A stretch of DNA of 64,000 nt from positions 124,001 to 188,000 of the forward strand of contig NZ_JBHSGR010000002.1 in assembly GCF_042654585.1 (NCBI RefSeq), in the 5' to 3' direction. Shown here piece by piece: positions 8,128 through 16,963 of this stretch. The stretch comes from Geodermatophilus arenarius (lineage in GTDB: Bacteria > Actinomycetota > Actinomycetes > Mycobacteriales > Geodermatophilaceae). A program made the position numbers and the translations under genes. The notes beneath the pieces were generated by a model, which ran no database searches, was not told the origin of the DNA, and saw only the letters and a program-made list of their open reading frames with translations. Each line of letters starts with the position of its first letter. Position 1 is the first letter of the stretch.

Positions 8128-8801
8128 GCGGGAGCCCCCGGGGCCGGGACGCTGCGCGGGGCGAGGTGCGCGAGGGCCTGGCGCAGCTGCACGCGGCCGC
8201 GGTGGATGCGGCTGCGCACGGTGCCGAGCTTGATGCCGAGGGTCGCCGCGATCTCCTCGTAGGTCAGGCCCTCGATGTCGCAGAGGACGACGGCCACGCG
8301 GAACTCCGGCGGCAGCGCGTCCAGCGCCGCCTGCACCTGCGGGTCGAGGTGGGTGTCGGCGTAGACCTGCTCGGGGCTCGGCGCGGTGCCGGGCAGCCGC
8401 TCGGTGTCCTCGGGCAGCGCGTCGAACCGGATCCGCTGGCGGCGGCGGACCATGTCGAGGAACAGGTTCGTGGTGATGCGGTGCAGCCAGCCCTCGAAGG
8501 TGCCCGGTGAGAAGTCGGCCAGCGAGCGGAAGACCCGGACGAACGTCTCCTGGGTGAGGTCCTCGGCGTCCTGGGCGTTGCCCGACAGGCGGTAGGCCAG
8601 CCGGTAGACGCGCGCCGAGTGGTCCCGCACGACCTGCTCCCAGGTCGGCGCCACCCACACCTCGCCGGCGCCGGACGCGGCCGACTGCTGGTCGGCGGCA
8701 GGGGGGACGGCGGCCTCGGGCACGTCCTCAGTATCGCGGACGCGCACGCTGCCGACCTCCCCCGCGGGATGGACGGGGACGGCGGCACGCTCGGGTGTCA
8801 C
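8124..8801 (-). CDS. sigE: ECF sigma factor SigE
   Basis: 225 residues. The sigma-2 region (about 55-120) includes DAEDLTQETFVRVFRSL and GTFEGWLHRITTNLFLDMVR, nearly identical to mycobacterial SigE as I recall it. The sigma-4 helix-turn-helix follows (YEEIAATLGIKLGTVRSRIH, about 180-199). The first 50 residues form a poorly conserved N-terminal extension. The GTG at 8801 lies 9 nt after a good SigE-type -10, so the transcript probably begins close to the start codon. It directs the envelope-stress response, including its own operon. Confidence 0.94.
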   Translation of the reverse strand: MTPERAAVPVHPAGEVGSVRVRDTEDVPEAAVPPAADQQSAASGAGEVWVAPTWEQVVRDHSARVYRLAYRLSGNAQDAEDLTQETFVRVFRSLADFSPGTFEGWLHRITTNLFLDMVRRRQRIRFDALPEDTERLPGTAPSPEQVYADTHLDPQVQAALDALPPEFRVAVVLCDIEGLTYEEIAATLGIKLGTVRSRIHRGRVQLRQALAHLAPRSVPAPGAPA

Positions 8802-8810
8802 GTCCGGACC

Positions 8811-8838
8811 AACGGCCCTGACGCCATTCCGTGTTCCC
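8811..8838 (-). promoter_or_regulatory. SigE-type autoregulatory promoter of sigE
   Basis: On the minus strand GGGAAC (8838-8833), an 18-nt spacer and CGTT (8814-8811) match the SigE consensus (GGAAC with an 18-nt gap to CGTT). The -10 ends 9 nt before the sigE GTG. Autoregulation is normal for this sigma group; activity here is inferred from the match. Confidence 0.6.
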
Positions 8839-8900
8839 GTCGTCAGTTCTTGCCAGGTTCCTCACAGGAACGCCTCCCGGAACGCGGGCCGCGGTCCCCT

Positions 8901-8915
8901 TACCCTCGGCCGGTG
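8901..8915 (+). promoter_or_regulatory. Leaderless-type -10 box of the methyltransferase
   Basis: TACCCT (8901-8906), 6 nt, then GTG at 8913, immediately followed by an in-frame ATG. The spacing marks GTG 8913 as the likely start. No ribosome binding site precedes either codon. Confidence 0.5.
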
Positions 8916-9572
8916 ATGAGCGCCGAGGAACCGTCGCGCGCCGGCGGGACCGGCGCTGCCGCCTGGTCCGACCGCTACGCCGCCGAGGACCCCGCCGTCG
9001 CCGCGGCGCGCGCCCGGGCCGTGGCGCTCGGCGGCCCGCCCCCGCCGGGCCCGGCCGCCGGCGCCACGCTCGCCGTGCTGGCGGCGGGTGCCGGCGCCCG
9101 CGCGGTCGTGTCGATCGGCAGCGGCGGCGGGGTGGTCGGCCTGTGGCTGCTGCGCGGCATGCGGCCCGACGGCGTCCTCACCGCCCTGGACGCCGACCCC
9201 GAGCAGCTGCGCGGCGCGCGGCGGGCGTTCGCCGAGGCCGGCGTGCCGCAGTCCCGGACCCGGCTGATCTTCGGCACCCCGGCCGAGGTGCTGCCCCGCC
9301 TGTCCCCCGGCGCCTACGACCTGGTGGTCTGCGCCGGCCCGCCGACCGAGTACGCCCCGCACCTGGCCGCGCTGCTCGGGCTGGTGCGCACCGGCGGGAC
9401 GCTGGCCTGCCACGGCCTGCTCGAGGGGGACCGCATCGGCGACCGCGCCGCCCGCGACCCCGACACCGTCGCCTGGCGCGACCTCGCCCACAACGTCCGC
9501 GAGGACGAGGGGCTGACCTCCGCCGTCCTGCCGATCGGCGCGGGCCTGCTGGTGGCGACCCGCCGGCCCTAG
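8913..9572 (+). CDS. SAM-dependent O-methyltransferase (Rv1220c-like)
   Basis: 219 residues. A class I methyltransferase fold: SIGSGGGVVGLWLLRG (SAM-binding motif I, about 65-80), LTALDADPEQL (acidic residue for the ribose), and YDLVVCAGP (motif IV). It is an O-methyltransferase of the type 3 group next to, and divergent from, sigE, exactly as Rv1220c is in M. tuberculosis; its substrate is unknown. The start is chosen from the TACCCT box; the ATG at 8916 is an alternative. Confidence 0.88.
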   Translation: MMSAEEPSRAGGTGAAAWSDRYAAEDPAVAAARARAVALGGPPPPGPAAGATLAVLAAGAGARAVVSIGSGGGVVGLWLLRGMRPDGVLTALDADPEQLRGARRAFAEAGVPQSRTRLIFGTPAEVLPRLSPGAYDLVVCAGPPTEYAPHLAALLGLVRTGGTLACHGLLEGDRIGDRAARDPDTVAWRDLAHNVREDEGLTSAVLPIGAGLLVATRRP

Positions 9573-9580
9573 GGGAAGGA

Positions 9581-9632
9581 CCTCCCTGCCCCCCCACCGC
9601 TCGCACGCTCGCGGCGGGCCCCTGCAGGGAGG
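9581..9632. terminator. Inverted repeat between convergent genes
   Basis: CCTCCCTGC at 9581-9589 pairs with GCAGGGAGG at 9624-9632 around a GC-rich loop that can fold further. It sits between the convergent methyltransferase (stop 9572) and LigT-like gene (stop 9637), so it probably ends transcription from both sides. Confidence 0.55.
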
Positions 9633-9636
9633 CCGG

Positions 9637-10191
9637 TCAGCGGAAGAGGTGCTCCACGAGCGGCTCCCACGGGCCGCCGAGGTAGCGCCACAGCCCCAGC
9701 CCGCGGGCGGGCACCTCCCCGGGGACGAACTCCGCGGTCAGCCGGTCGCGCAGCGTCCGGGCGACGGCGGGCTCCACCTTGTTCTGCACGGTGACGTGCG
9801 CCGACAGCCGCTGGCGGTCCTGCCGGGTGAGCCAGGGGTCGAACTCCGCGGCCAGCCCCGCGTGCAGGGCCGACAGCTCCGGCGCCGCCAGCCGGTAGGC
9901 GACCCCGCGGCCGAGCAGCTGCAGCCCGGTCACCGCGACGGCGAACGGCGGCCGGGCGGCGGCCGCGGCCAGGGCGGCGTCGACGTCGTCGCGCCGGTCG
10001 CCCGGGAGGGCGTGGAACAGCGTGACGTGCGCGGCCAGGTGGTTGCGGTCGGCCGGGAAGTGCTCGGCGCGCAGCCGGTCGAACCGCGCCTGCGCCTCCG
10101 CCCCCAGCAGCAGCGTGACGACCAGTGGGGAGGTGCTGGAACCGCCCTCGTGCAGGGGCCCGACCCGAGCGGAGCGAGGGGTGGGGGGCAC
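9637..10191 (-). CDS. 2'-5' RNA ligase / cyclic phosphodiesterase family protein (LigT-like)
   Basis: Up to 184 residues. Two HxT motifs of the 2H phosphoesterase superfamily are present: HVTLF (His55, Thr57) and HVTVQ (His132, Thr134), with normal spacing. Such enzymes act on 2'-5' phosphodiester bonds or cyclic nucleotide phosphates; the substrate here is unknown. The GTG at 10191 gives a low-complexity N-terminus; translation may really start near residue 22-25 (SPLVVTLLLG). It is 12 nt downstream of glgC on the same strand. Confidence 0.82.
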   Translation of the reverse strand: MPPTPRSARVGPLHEGGSSTSPLVVTLLLGAEAQARFDRLRAEHFPADRNHLAAHVTLFHALPGDRRDDVDAALAAAAARPPFAVAVTGLQLLGRGVAYRLAAPELSALHAGLAAEFDPWLTRQDRQRLSAHVTVQNKVEPAVARTLRDRLTAEFVPGEVPARGLGLWRYLGGPWEPLVEHLFR

Positions 10192-10203
10192 GAGGGTCCT
10201 TCG

Positions 10204-11424
10204 TCAGACGATCGCCCGGGCGCCCTTGCCGAGGACGGTCACGCCGCCGGCACTCACGTGGTAGCGCTCGCGGTCGGCGTCGGAGTCCACCCCGATCCGC
10301 GCCCAGGCCGGGACGACGACGTTCTTGTCGAGGATCGCCCGCCGGACGTAGGCGCCCTCGCCGATCTGGACGCCGTCCATGAGCACGCTGTCCTCGACCC
10401 GCGCGCCGCGCTCGACCCGCACGCCGGGCGAGACGACCGAGCTGTGCACCGACCCGCCGCCGATGATCGCGCCGGCGCTGACCATCGACTCCTCGGCCCG
10501 CCCGCCGAGCACGAACTTCGCCGGCGGCTGCTGCGGGGGCAGGGTGAGGATCGGCCAGCGGTCGTTGTAGAGGTTGAAGACCGGGGTGACCGACACCAGG
10601 TCCATGTGGGCGTCGAAGTAGGAGTCGATCGTCCCGACGTCGCGCCAGTAGCCGTGGTCGCGCTCGGTGGCCCCGGGGACGATGTTGGTGGAGAAGTCGT
10701 AGACGTACGCGTCCCCGGTCTCGGCGAGCATCGGCATGATCGAGCCGCCCATGTCGTGCGCCGAGTCGGCGTCCTCGGCGTCCGCGCGCAGCGCCTCGAG
10801 CAGCGCGTCGGTGGTGAAGACGTAGTTGCCCATGGAGGCGAAGGACTCCTCCGGGCTGTCGGGCAGGCCCGGCGGGTCGGCCGGCTTCTCGAGGAAGCCG
10901 CGGACCTTGCCGTCGGCGCCGGCGTCGATGACGCCGAACCCGGTGGCCTCGCGCCGCGGCACGCGCAGCCCCGCGATGGTGACCCCCGCGCCGGTCCTCA
11001 CGTGCTGGTCGATCATCTGCGCCGGGTCCATGCGGTAGACGTGGTCGGCGCCGAACACCACGACGACGTCGGGGCGCGCGTCGTAGATGAGGTTGAGGCT
11101 CTGGAAGATCGCGTCGGCGCTGCCGGTGTACCAGCGCGGCCCGAGCCGCTGCTGCGCCGGCACCGGGGTGATGAAGTTGCCGAGCATCTGCGACAGCCGC
11201 CACGTCGTGGTGATGTGCCGGTCGAGGCTGTGGCTCTTGTACTGGGTGAGGACGGCGATCTGCCGGATGTCGGCGTTCACCAGGTTGGACAGCACGAAGT
11301 CGATGAGCCGGTAGTTGCCGCCGAACGGCACCGCCGGCTTGGCGCGGTCCTGGGTCAGGGGCGCGAGCCGCTTGCCCTCGCCACCGGCCAGGACGATGCC
11401 GAGAACTCGAGGACCGCCACGCAT
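10204..11424 (-). CDS. glgC: Glucose-1-phosphate adenylyltransferase
   Basis: 406 residues. Makes ADP-glucose from ATP and glucose-1-phosphate, the committing step for glycogen and related alpha-glucans. The nucleotidyltransferase signature GIVLAGGEGKRLAPLTQDR at residue 9 is followed by KPAVPFGGNYRLIDFVLSN; FGADHVYRMD carries the catalytic Asp. The C-terminal left-handed beta-helix (about 290-400) has hexapeptide repeats. The ATG is preceded at 6 nt by TAGGTT, so the mRNA is probably leaderless. Divergent from glgA. Confidence 0.96.
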   Translation of the reverse strand: MRGGPRVLGIVLAGGEGKRLAPLTQDRAKPAVPFGGNYRLIDFVLSNLVNADIRQIAVLTQYKSHSLDRHITTTWRLSQMLGNFITPVPAQQRLGPRWYTGSADAIFQSLNLIYDARPDVVVVFGADHVYRMDPAQMIDQHVRTGAGVTIAGLRVPRREATGFGVIDAGADGKVRGFLEKPADPPGLPDSPEESFASMGNYVFTTDALLEALRADAEDADSAHDMGGSIMPMLAETGDAYVYDFSTNIVPGATERDHGYWRDVGTIDSYFDAHMDLVSVTPVFNLYNDRWPILTLPPQQPPAKFVLGGRAEESMVSAGAIIGGGSVHSSVVSPGVRVERGARVEDSVLMDGVQIGEGAYVRRAILDKNVVVPAWARIGVDSDADRERYHVSAGGVTVLGKGARAIV

Positions 11425-11500
11425 GGAGGGAACCTAGCCGCTCCACGCGTCCGCCGTCGCCCCGCCTCCGCACTCCCCGCCCCCTAGGGTGACCGCCGTG
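11422..11500. promoter_or_regulatory. Divergent leaderless promoters of glgC and glgA
   Basis: Minus strand: TAGGTT (11436-11431), 6 nt, glgC ATG at 11424. Plus strand: TAGGGT (11485-11490), 7 nt, GTG at 11498. The two -10 boxes sit about 50 nt apart back to back, so a single regulator could control both. Confidence 0.55.
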
Positions 11501-12670
11501 CGGATCGGCATCGTCACCCGTGAGTGGCCACCAGACGTCTACGGCGGGGCCGGCGTGCACGTCGAGCACCTCGTCGCGGCCCTGCGCTCGCTGCCCGCGG
11601 GCCCGGACCTGGAGGTGCACGCGTTCGGCGGCCCCCGGACCGACGCCCGCGGCTGGGCGGTGCCGCCGGGCCTGGCCGAGGCCAACGGCGCGCTGCAGGC
11701 GCTGGGCACCGACGTCGAGATCGCCGCGGCCCTGGCCGGGGTGGACCTCGTGCACAGCCACACCTGGTACGCCAACGGCGCCGGGCTGCTCGCCGGGCTC
11801 GTGCACGGGGTGCCGCACGTGGTGACCGCGCACTCGCTGGAGCCGCGGCGGCCGTGGAAGGCCGACCAGCTCGGCGGCGGCTACCGGCTGTCGTCGTGGG
11901 TGGAGCGCACCGCCTACCTCGCCGCGGACGCCGTCATCGCGGTGAGCCACGGCATGCGCGCCGACGTCCTCGACGCCTATCCCGACCTCGACCCGGCCCG
12001 CGTGCACGTCGTCGGCAACGGCGTGGACGCCGAGGCCTACCGGCCCACCCCCGCGCCCGACGTCGTCCGCTCGCTCGGGGTCGACCCCGACCGGCCCTAC
12101 GCGCTGTTCGTCGGCCGGATCACCCGGCAGAAGGGCGTCGTCCACCTGCTGCGGGCGGCCGAGCAGCTGCCGGCCGACGCCGGCCTGGTGCTGTGCGCCG
12201 GCGCCGCCGACACCCCGGCCGAGCGGCAGCAGGTCGCCGACGCCGTGGCCGAGCTGCAGGCCCGCCGGCCGGGCGTCGTCTGGATCGAGGCGATGCTGCC
12301 GCGCGAGCAGCTGGTGCCGCTGATCACCGGGGCGACGGTGTTCGTCGTCCCCTCGGTCTACGAGCCGCTGGGCATCGTCAACCTCGAGGCCGCCGCCTGC
12401 GGCACGGCCGTGGTCGCCAGCGCCGTCGGCGGGATCCCCGAGGTCGTGGCCGACGGCGTCACCGGGCTGCTGGTCCCCTACGACCCCGACGACGTCGCCG
12501 CCTTCGAGGCCGGGCTGGCCGCGCGCATCGCCGAGCTGCTCGCCGACCCGACCCGGGCCGCGGCGATGGGCGCCGCGGGCCGGGAGCGCGTGCTGTCGGA
12601 GTTCGGCTGGCCGGCGATCGCCCAGCAGACGGTCGGCGTCTACCGGGCCGTCCTCGACGCCCGGGGCTGA
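11498..12670 (+). CDS. glgA: Glycogen synthase / ADP-glucose glycosyltransferase (GT4)
   Basis: 390 residues, a GT-B fold glycosyltransferase of family GT4, as in actinobacterial GlgA/GlgM, not the longer GT5 bacterial enzyme. N-terminal motif REWPPDVYGGAGVHV (acceptor site), then the C-terminal donor domain with RITRQKGV and the EPLGIVNLEAAACGTAVVAS nucleotide-sugar motif. The mycobacterial homologue (GlgM) can make maltose-1-phosphate from ADP-glucose and glucose-1-phosphate; the sequence alone does not decide between the activities. I prefer the GTG at 11498 over the in-frame GTG at 11489, because the latter overlaps the TAGGGT box. Confidence 0.93.
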   Translation: MRIGIVTREWPPDVYGGAGVHVEHLVAALRSLPAGPDLEVHAFGGPRTDARGWAVPPGLAEANGALQALGTDVEIAAALAGVDLVHSHTWYANGAGLLAGLVHGVPHVVTAHSLEPRRPWKADQLGGGYRLSSWVERTAYLAADAVIAVSHGMRADVLDAYPDLDPARVHVVGNGVDAEAYRPTPAPDVVRSLGVDPDRPYALFVGRITRQKGVVHLLRAAEQLPADAGLVLCAGAADTPAERQQVADAVAELQARRPGVVWIEAMLPREQLVPLITGATVFVVPSVYEPLGIVNLEAAACGTAVVASAVGGIPEVVADGVTGLLVPYDPDDVAAFEAGLAARIAELLADPTRAAAMGAAGRERVLSEFGWPAIAQQTVGVYRAVLDARG

Positions 12671-12726
12671 TCCCCGCGACCCGCTCCCCGCGCCCGCCGC
12701 GGGCCGGGATGCGATCCTGACCCCTC

Positions 12727-13935
12727 GTGGCCACCGATCCGCGCCCGTCCGACCGGGACCCCGTCCGGGCGCTCGTCCGTGCGTCGCACCACCTGTCCGC
12801 CGACGACCTCGGCGCCGTGGTCGCGGAGCAGGCGCGGCGGCTGGGCGTCCGGGGGGCGGTCGTCTACCTCGCCGACTACGCCCAGCACGTCCTGCTGCCG
12901 CTGGGCGGCGAGGGCGTGCCCCTCCGGCACGAGGTGACCATCGACGGGTCGGTGGCCGGGCGCGCGTTCCGGCGGGTCGAGCCGGTCCCCGCGCCGGCCG
13001 GCGACGGCCCGGCCAGCCTGTGGGTGCCGCTGCTCGACGGCGCCGAGCGGATCGGCGTGGTCGAGTACGTCCTCGACGGCGACCCCACGCCGGAGCTCGA
13101 GGACGACGCGCGGTCCTTCGCCTCGCTGGTCGCCGAGCTGGTCGTCACGCGCGACGCCTACAGCGACCTGTTCGCCCGGCTGCGGCGGCGGCGGGAGCTC
13201 ACGCTGGCCGCGGAGATCCAGTGGGAGCTCCTGCCGCCGCTGACCTACGCCAGCGACCGCGTCGTCATCACCGGCGCGCTCGAGCCCAGCTACGAGATCG
13301 GCGGGGACACCTTCGACTACGCGGTCAACGGCGCGCTGGTGGACCTGGCCGTGCTCGACGCCGTCGGCCACGGCCTGCCCGCCGCCCTCCTGGCCACCGC
13401 GGCCGTCGGTGCCTACCGGCACGCCCGGCGCACGGGCCTCGACCTCCCGGCGATCGCGGCCGCGATGGACGCCGTCGTCGCCGGCCAGTTCGCCGGCAGC
13501 CGGTTCGCCACCGCGGCCGTCGCCCGGCTCGACCTCGACACCGGACTGGTGACCTGGGTGAACTGCGGGCACCCCGACCCGATCGTCGTGCGCGACGGCG
13601 CCCTGATCCGGCCGCCGGCCTGCCCGCCGGCGCGCCCGCTGGGGCTGCTGGCGGCGGCGCCCGCGGTGTGCCGGATGCAGCTGCGCCCCGGGGACCGCGT
13701 CCTGCTCTACACCGACGGGGTCGTCGAGGCGCGCTCGCCCGAGGGCGCGTTCTTCGGCGAGGACCGGCTCGCGGACCTGGTGGTGCGCGCCGAGCTCGCC
13801 GGCGACCCGCCGCCGGAGACGATGCGCCGGCTCATGGGCAGCGTCATGCAGCACCAGGACGGCCGGCTGCAGGACGACGCGAGCATCGTCATGGTCGAGT
13901 GGCAGACCGGACGCGAGGAGCAGTTGAGGCTGTGA
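12727..13935 (+). CDS. SpoIIE-type PP2C phosphatase with GAF-like sensor domain
   Basis: 402 residues. The N-terminal half (about 10-150) is GAF-like; the C-terminal half (about 175-395) is a PPM/SpoIIE serine phosphatase. Metal-binding aspartates are present: EIGGDTFD (near 196), LDAVGHG (near 212) and the C-terminal DDAS. Such enzymes dephosphorylate anti-sigma-factor antagonists (STAS proteins) to switch on alternative sigma factors. No anti-sigma or STAS gene is adjacent, so its partner lies elsewhere. The stop overlaps the next gene in GTGA. Confidence 0.9.
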   Translation: MATDPRPSDRDPVRALVRASHHLSADDLGAVVAEQARRLGVRGAVVYLADYAQHVLLPLGGEGVPLRHEVTIDGSVAGRAFRRVEPVPAPAGDGPASLWVPLLDGAERIGVVEYVLDGDPTPELEDDARSFASLVAELVVTRDAYSDLFARLRRRRELTLAAEIQWELLPPLTYASDRVVITGALEPSYEIGGDTFDYAVNGALVDLAVLDAVGHGLPAALLATAAVGAYRHARRTGLDLPAIAAAMDAVVAGQFAGSRFATAAVARLDLDTGLVTWVNCGHPDPIVVRDGALIRPPACPPARPLGLLAAAPAVCRMQLRPGDRVLLYTDGVVEARSPEGAFFGEDRLADLVVRAELAGDPPPETMRRLMGSVMQHQDGRLQDDASIVMVEWQTGREEQLRL

Positions 13936-15017
13936 GCACGGCACCGGAGAGCCCCCTGACCGGCGAGGCGGCGGGGCCGGCCGACGTCGTCGTGGGGCTA
14001 GTCGCCGCGCCCGGCGCGCCGGTGGAGGTGGCCGACGAGCTGGCCGGCGACCTGGCCGGCGCGCTGCGCGAGCGGCACCCCGACGTCGCGTGGGACGTCC
14101 GCGTGGTCGAGGACGGGCTGGTCCAGCCACCGGCCGACGACGCGGAGATCGTCGCCGCGGCGCGCGACCGGCTCCTGTCGGAGGAGTGGGACCTCGCCGT
14201 CGTCGTCACCGACCTGCCGCTGGCGGTCGACCGGCGCACCGTCGTCGCGCACGCGAGCCCGGTGCACGGCGTCGCGGTGCTGTCCCTGCCGGCCCTGGGC
14301 GCGGTCGGCCGGCGCCGCCGCGCGCTGCAGACGACGGTCGGGCTGGTCCGCACGCTGCTCGGTGACGCCGAGGGCGACGACGACCCGGCCGCGCTGCGCC
14401 GCCGGGTGCGCGAGCTGGCCACCGACCCGGCCGACACCGCCGAGGGCGTCCGGTTCACCGCCCGGGTGCTGTCGGGCAACCTGCGGCTGCTGGTCGGCAT
14501 GGTGCGCGCCAACCGGCCGTGGCGGCTGACCATCCGGCTGTCCCGCGCGCTGACGGCGGCGGTCGCGGCCGGCGTCTTCGCCCTGGTGACCGCCGACATC
14601 TGGCGGCTGGCCGACCGGTTCGGCTGGCTGCGGCTGTCCACCGTCGGGCTGGGGTCGGTGGTGGCCATCTGCGCGACGCTGGTCGTCGGGGCGGGGCTGT
14701 GGGAGCGGGCCCGGTCGCGCCGGGTGCGCAAGCAGGTGGCGCTGTTCAACCTGGCCACCGTCGCGACCGTGGTCATCGGGGTGCTCACCCTCTACGCCGC
14801 GCTGTTCACCCTCGCGCTGGTCGGCTCGCTGCTGCTGGTGCCGTCCGCGCTGTTCGCCGAGGGGCTGGGCCACCCGGCCGCGATCGGCGACTACCTGGAG
14901 CTGGCGTGGCTGACCAGCTCGCTGGCGACGGTCGGCGGGGCGCTGGGCGCGGGCCTGGAGGACGACGACGCGGTCCGCGAGGCGGCGTACACGCACCGGC
15001 CGGACGCGACGGGGTGA
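13932..15017 (+). CDS. Membrane protein with soluble N-terminal domain, unknown function
   Basis: 361 residues from the GTG at 13932, coupled to the SpoIIE phosphatase by a GTGA overlap. Residues 15-145 form an alpha/beta soluble domain (DVVVGLVAAPGAPVEVADEL, WDLAVVVTDLPL, HGVAVLSLPALGAV). After a helical linker, about four membrane helices lie between 190 and 335 (RALTAAVAAGVFALVTADI, VVAICATLVVGAGL, ATVVIGVLTLYAALFTLALV, with a weaker last one). I do not recognise a named family. Coupling to the phosphatase suggests a membrane partner or signal input (inference). Confidence 0.85.
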   Translation: MSTAPESPLTGEAAGPADVVVGLVAAPGAPVEVADELAGDLAGALRERHPDVAWDVRVVEDGLVQPPADDAEIVAAARDRLLSEEWDLAVVVTDLPLAVDRRTVVAHASPVHGVAVLSLPALGAVGRRRRALQTTVGLVRTLLGDAEGDDDPAALRRRVRELATDPADTAEGVRFTARVLSGNLRLLVGMVRANRPWRLTIRLSRALTAAVAAGVFALVTADIWRLADRFGWLRLSTVGLGSVVAICATLVVGAGLWERARSRRVRKQVALFNLATVATVVIGVLTLYAALFTLALVGSLLLVPSALFAEGLGHPAAIGDYLELAWLTSSLATVGGALGAGLEDDDAVREAAYTHRPDATG

Positions 15018-15057
15018 CCGGGATGGCCGCGGGGGCCGCAGCGGGTGAGGATGACGT

Positions 15058-15792
15058 GTGACCATCGCCACACGGTTCGCCGCGGCGCTGGACGCGGAAG
15101 CCACCCGGGGCCCCGGGTCGGCCGAGCTGCTGCCGGTCCGCCTCTCCCGGGCGTGCGTCACCACCCTCGGGGTCGACGCGGCGGGACTGTCGGTCGTCGA
15201 CGCGTCCGGCCTGCGCATCCCGATCGGGGCGAGCACCACCGTGGCCGCCTGCGCCGAGCGCCTGCAGTTCACCGTCGGCGCGGGGCCCTGCTGGGAAGCC
15301 CAGGAGACCCGGCAGCCGGTCTTCGCGCTGCTGGCCGACCTGCGGCGGCGCTGGATGCCCTTCGCCGACCTGCTCACCGCGCAGACGCCGTTCCGCGCGG
15401 TGGTCGCCCTCCCGCTGCGCGAGGACCTCGCCGGCGCCGGGGCGCTCGACCTGTACTTCACCGACGAGGCCGCCGTGCCGAGCCTGGACGTCTTCGCGGC
15501 GATGGCCGTCGGCGAGCTGGTCACCGCGGCGCTCAGCGACGCCGCCGTCTGGTCGGACTGGCCGGCCGAGCGCGGCCCCGACTGGCTGCACGGCCCCGAG
15601 GCGCGCCGGCGGGCCGCGGTGGTGCGGGCCGCGGGGCGGGCGGCGATGGCGCTGGAGACCGACCCGGCCACCGCCCTGGACCTGCTGCGCGCCGAGGCCT
15701 ACGCCGGCGGACGCGCCGTGGAGGACGTCGCCGAGGACATCGAGCAGGGCCGCCTCGACGTCCACGAGCTCGCCCCGGACCGGCACCGCTGA
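15058..15792 (+). CDS. GAF-ANTAR regulator, probable RNA-binding antiterminator
   Basis: 244 residues. The GAF domain spans about 25-165 (VDAAGLSVVDASG, FTVGAGPCWEAQETRQPV, ALPLRE). The C-terminus (about 185-238) is ANTAR-like: an AGRAAMALETDPATALDLLR helix, then AYAGGRAVEDVAEDI, as in proteins that bind paired RNA hairpins to prevent termination. The ANTAR core is somewhat degenerate, so RNA binding is likely but not certain. It follows the SpoIIE/membrane pair by 40 nt on the same strand and could share its signal. Confidence 0.82.
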   Translation: MTIATRFAAALDAEATRGPGSAELLPVRLSRACVTTLGVDAAGLSVVDASGLRIPIGASTTVAACAERLQFTVGAGPCWEAQETRQPVFALLADLRRRWMPFADLLTAQTPFRAVVALPLREDLAGAGALDLYFTDEAAVPSLDVFAAMAVGELVTAALSDAAVWSDWPAERGPDWLHGPEARRRAAVVRAAGRAAMALETDPATALDLLRAEAYAGGRAVEDVAEDIEQGRLDVHELAPDRHR

Positions 15793-15862
15793 TCCGCACC
15801 GTGTGACCGTCCCCGCAGGTCAGGGGCGGAATCCGGGCTCGCGCGCGGGCGCTGTACCCCGC

Positions 15863-16963
15863 GTGACCGCAGCGCCTCCGCCGTCCGCCGCGCCCGTCCC
15901 CTCCCCCACCCGCCTGCTCGACGTCCGCACGGTCTACGCCGAGCCGGCCGCCCTGGACTCCGCCCGCGGCCGCGAGGTGCTCGCCCGCTTTCCCGGCGCG
16001 GAGGTCGTCGAGGTGCCCTCGCACTGGAAGATCCCCGAGCTGCACGGCAACGAGGGCAACGTGGACCGCTGGGTGCGGGTGAAGACCGAGACGCTGGTGC
16101 TCGGCGTGAAGAAGTCGCTCACCGCCCGCCCGAACGGCCGCTCGGCCGACTGGATCGCCCCCTCGACGGCGAACGGCTGCGCGATGGCCTGCGCCTACTG
16201 CTACGTGCCGCGGCAGAAGGGCTACGCCAACCCGATCACCGTCTTCACCAACATCGAGCAGATCACCGGCTACCTGCGCCGGCACGTCGCCCGGCAGGGG
16301 CTCAAGACCGAGCCCGACCAGGTGGACCCGGTCAGCTGGGTCTACGACATCGGCGAGAACAGCGACTGCTCGGTCGACGCGCTGGTCAGCGACAACGTCG
16401 CCGACCTGGTCGCCACCTTCCGCGGGCTGCCCACCGCCAAGGCGTCGTTCGCCACCAAGTACGTCAACCGGCAGCTGCTCGACCTCGACCCGCAGGGCCG
16501 CACCCGCATCCGCTTCTCGCTCATGCCCGACGCCGACTCGAGGGTCGTCGACGTGCGGACCAGCCGGATCGCCGAGCGCGTCGCCGCCGTCGACGACTTC
16601 GTCGAGGCGGGGTACGAGGTGCACCTCAACCTCTCGCCGGTGGTGCTGCGCGACGGGTGGGAGGCCGACTGGGCGCAGCTGCTGCGGCAGCTCGACGACA
16701 CCCTCTCCCCCGCGGCCAAGGCCCAGGCGGCCGCCGAGGTGATCATGCTGACCCACAACCGGGACCTGCACGAGGTCAACCTCGGCTGGCACCCGAAGGC
16801 CGAGGACCTGCTGTGGCGGCCGGACCTGCAGCAGCCCAAGCGCAGCCAGAACGGCCAGTGGAACGTGCGCTACCGCAACGACGTCAAGCGGGCCGGCGTC
16901 GAGCGGCTGCGGGAGCTCATCGCCTCCCACGCGCCCTGGCTGCGCGTGCGGTACGCGTTCTGA
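15863..16963 (+). CDS. Spore photoproduct lyase family radical SAM protein
   Basis: 366 residues from the GTG at 15863 (an in-frame GTG at 15803 would add 20 low-complexity residues). The radical SAM cluster motif CxxxCxxC is intact: Cys106, Cys110 and Cys113 in NGCAMACAYCYV. The segment ENSDCSVDALVSDN places Cys169 where the B. subtilis enzyme has its hydrogen-donor Cys141 (my alignment by eye). SplB repairs 5-thyminyl-5,6-dihydrothymine in dry, UV-exposed spores using a SAM-derived radical. No endospore gene is near. Its TGATG overlap with the next gene implies an operon. Confidence 0.88.
   Translation: MTAAPPPSAAPVPSPTRLLDVRTVYAEPAALDSARGREVLARFPGAEVVEVPSHWKIPELHGNEGNVDRWVRVKTETLVLGVKKSLTARPNGRSADWIAPSTANGCAMACAYCYVPRQKGYANPITVFTNIEQITGYLRRHVARQGLKTEPDQVDPVSWVYDIGENSDCSVDALVSDNVADLVATFRGLPTAKASFATKYVNRQLLDLDPQGRTRIRFSLMPDADSRVVDVRTSRIAERVAAVDDFVEAGYEVHLNLSPVVLRDGWEADWAQLLRQLDDTLSPAAKAQAAAEVIMLTHNRDLHEVNLGWHPKAEDLLWRPDLQQPKRSQNGQWNVRYRNDVKRAGVERLRELIASHAPWLRVRYAF

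Noticed and set aside
9569..12145. Long minus-strand open frame across glgC and glgA
   Set aside because: It has no recognisable domain and runs through two clear genes in other frames.
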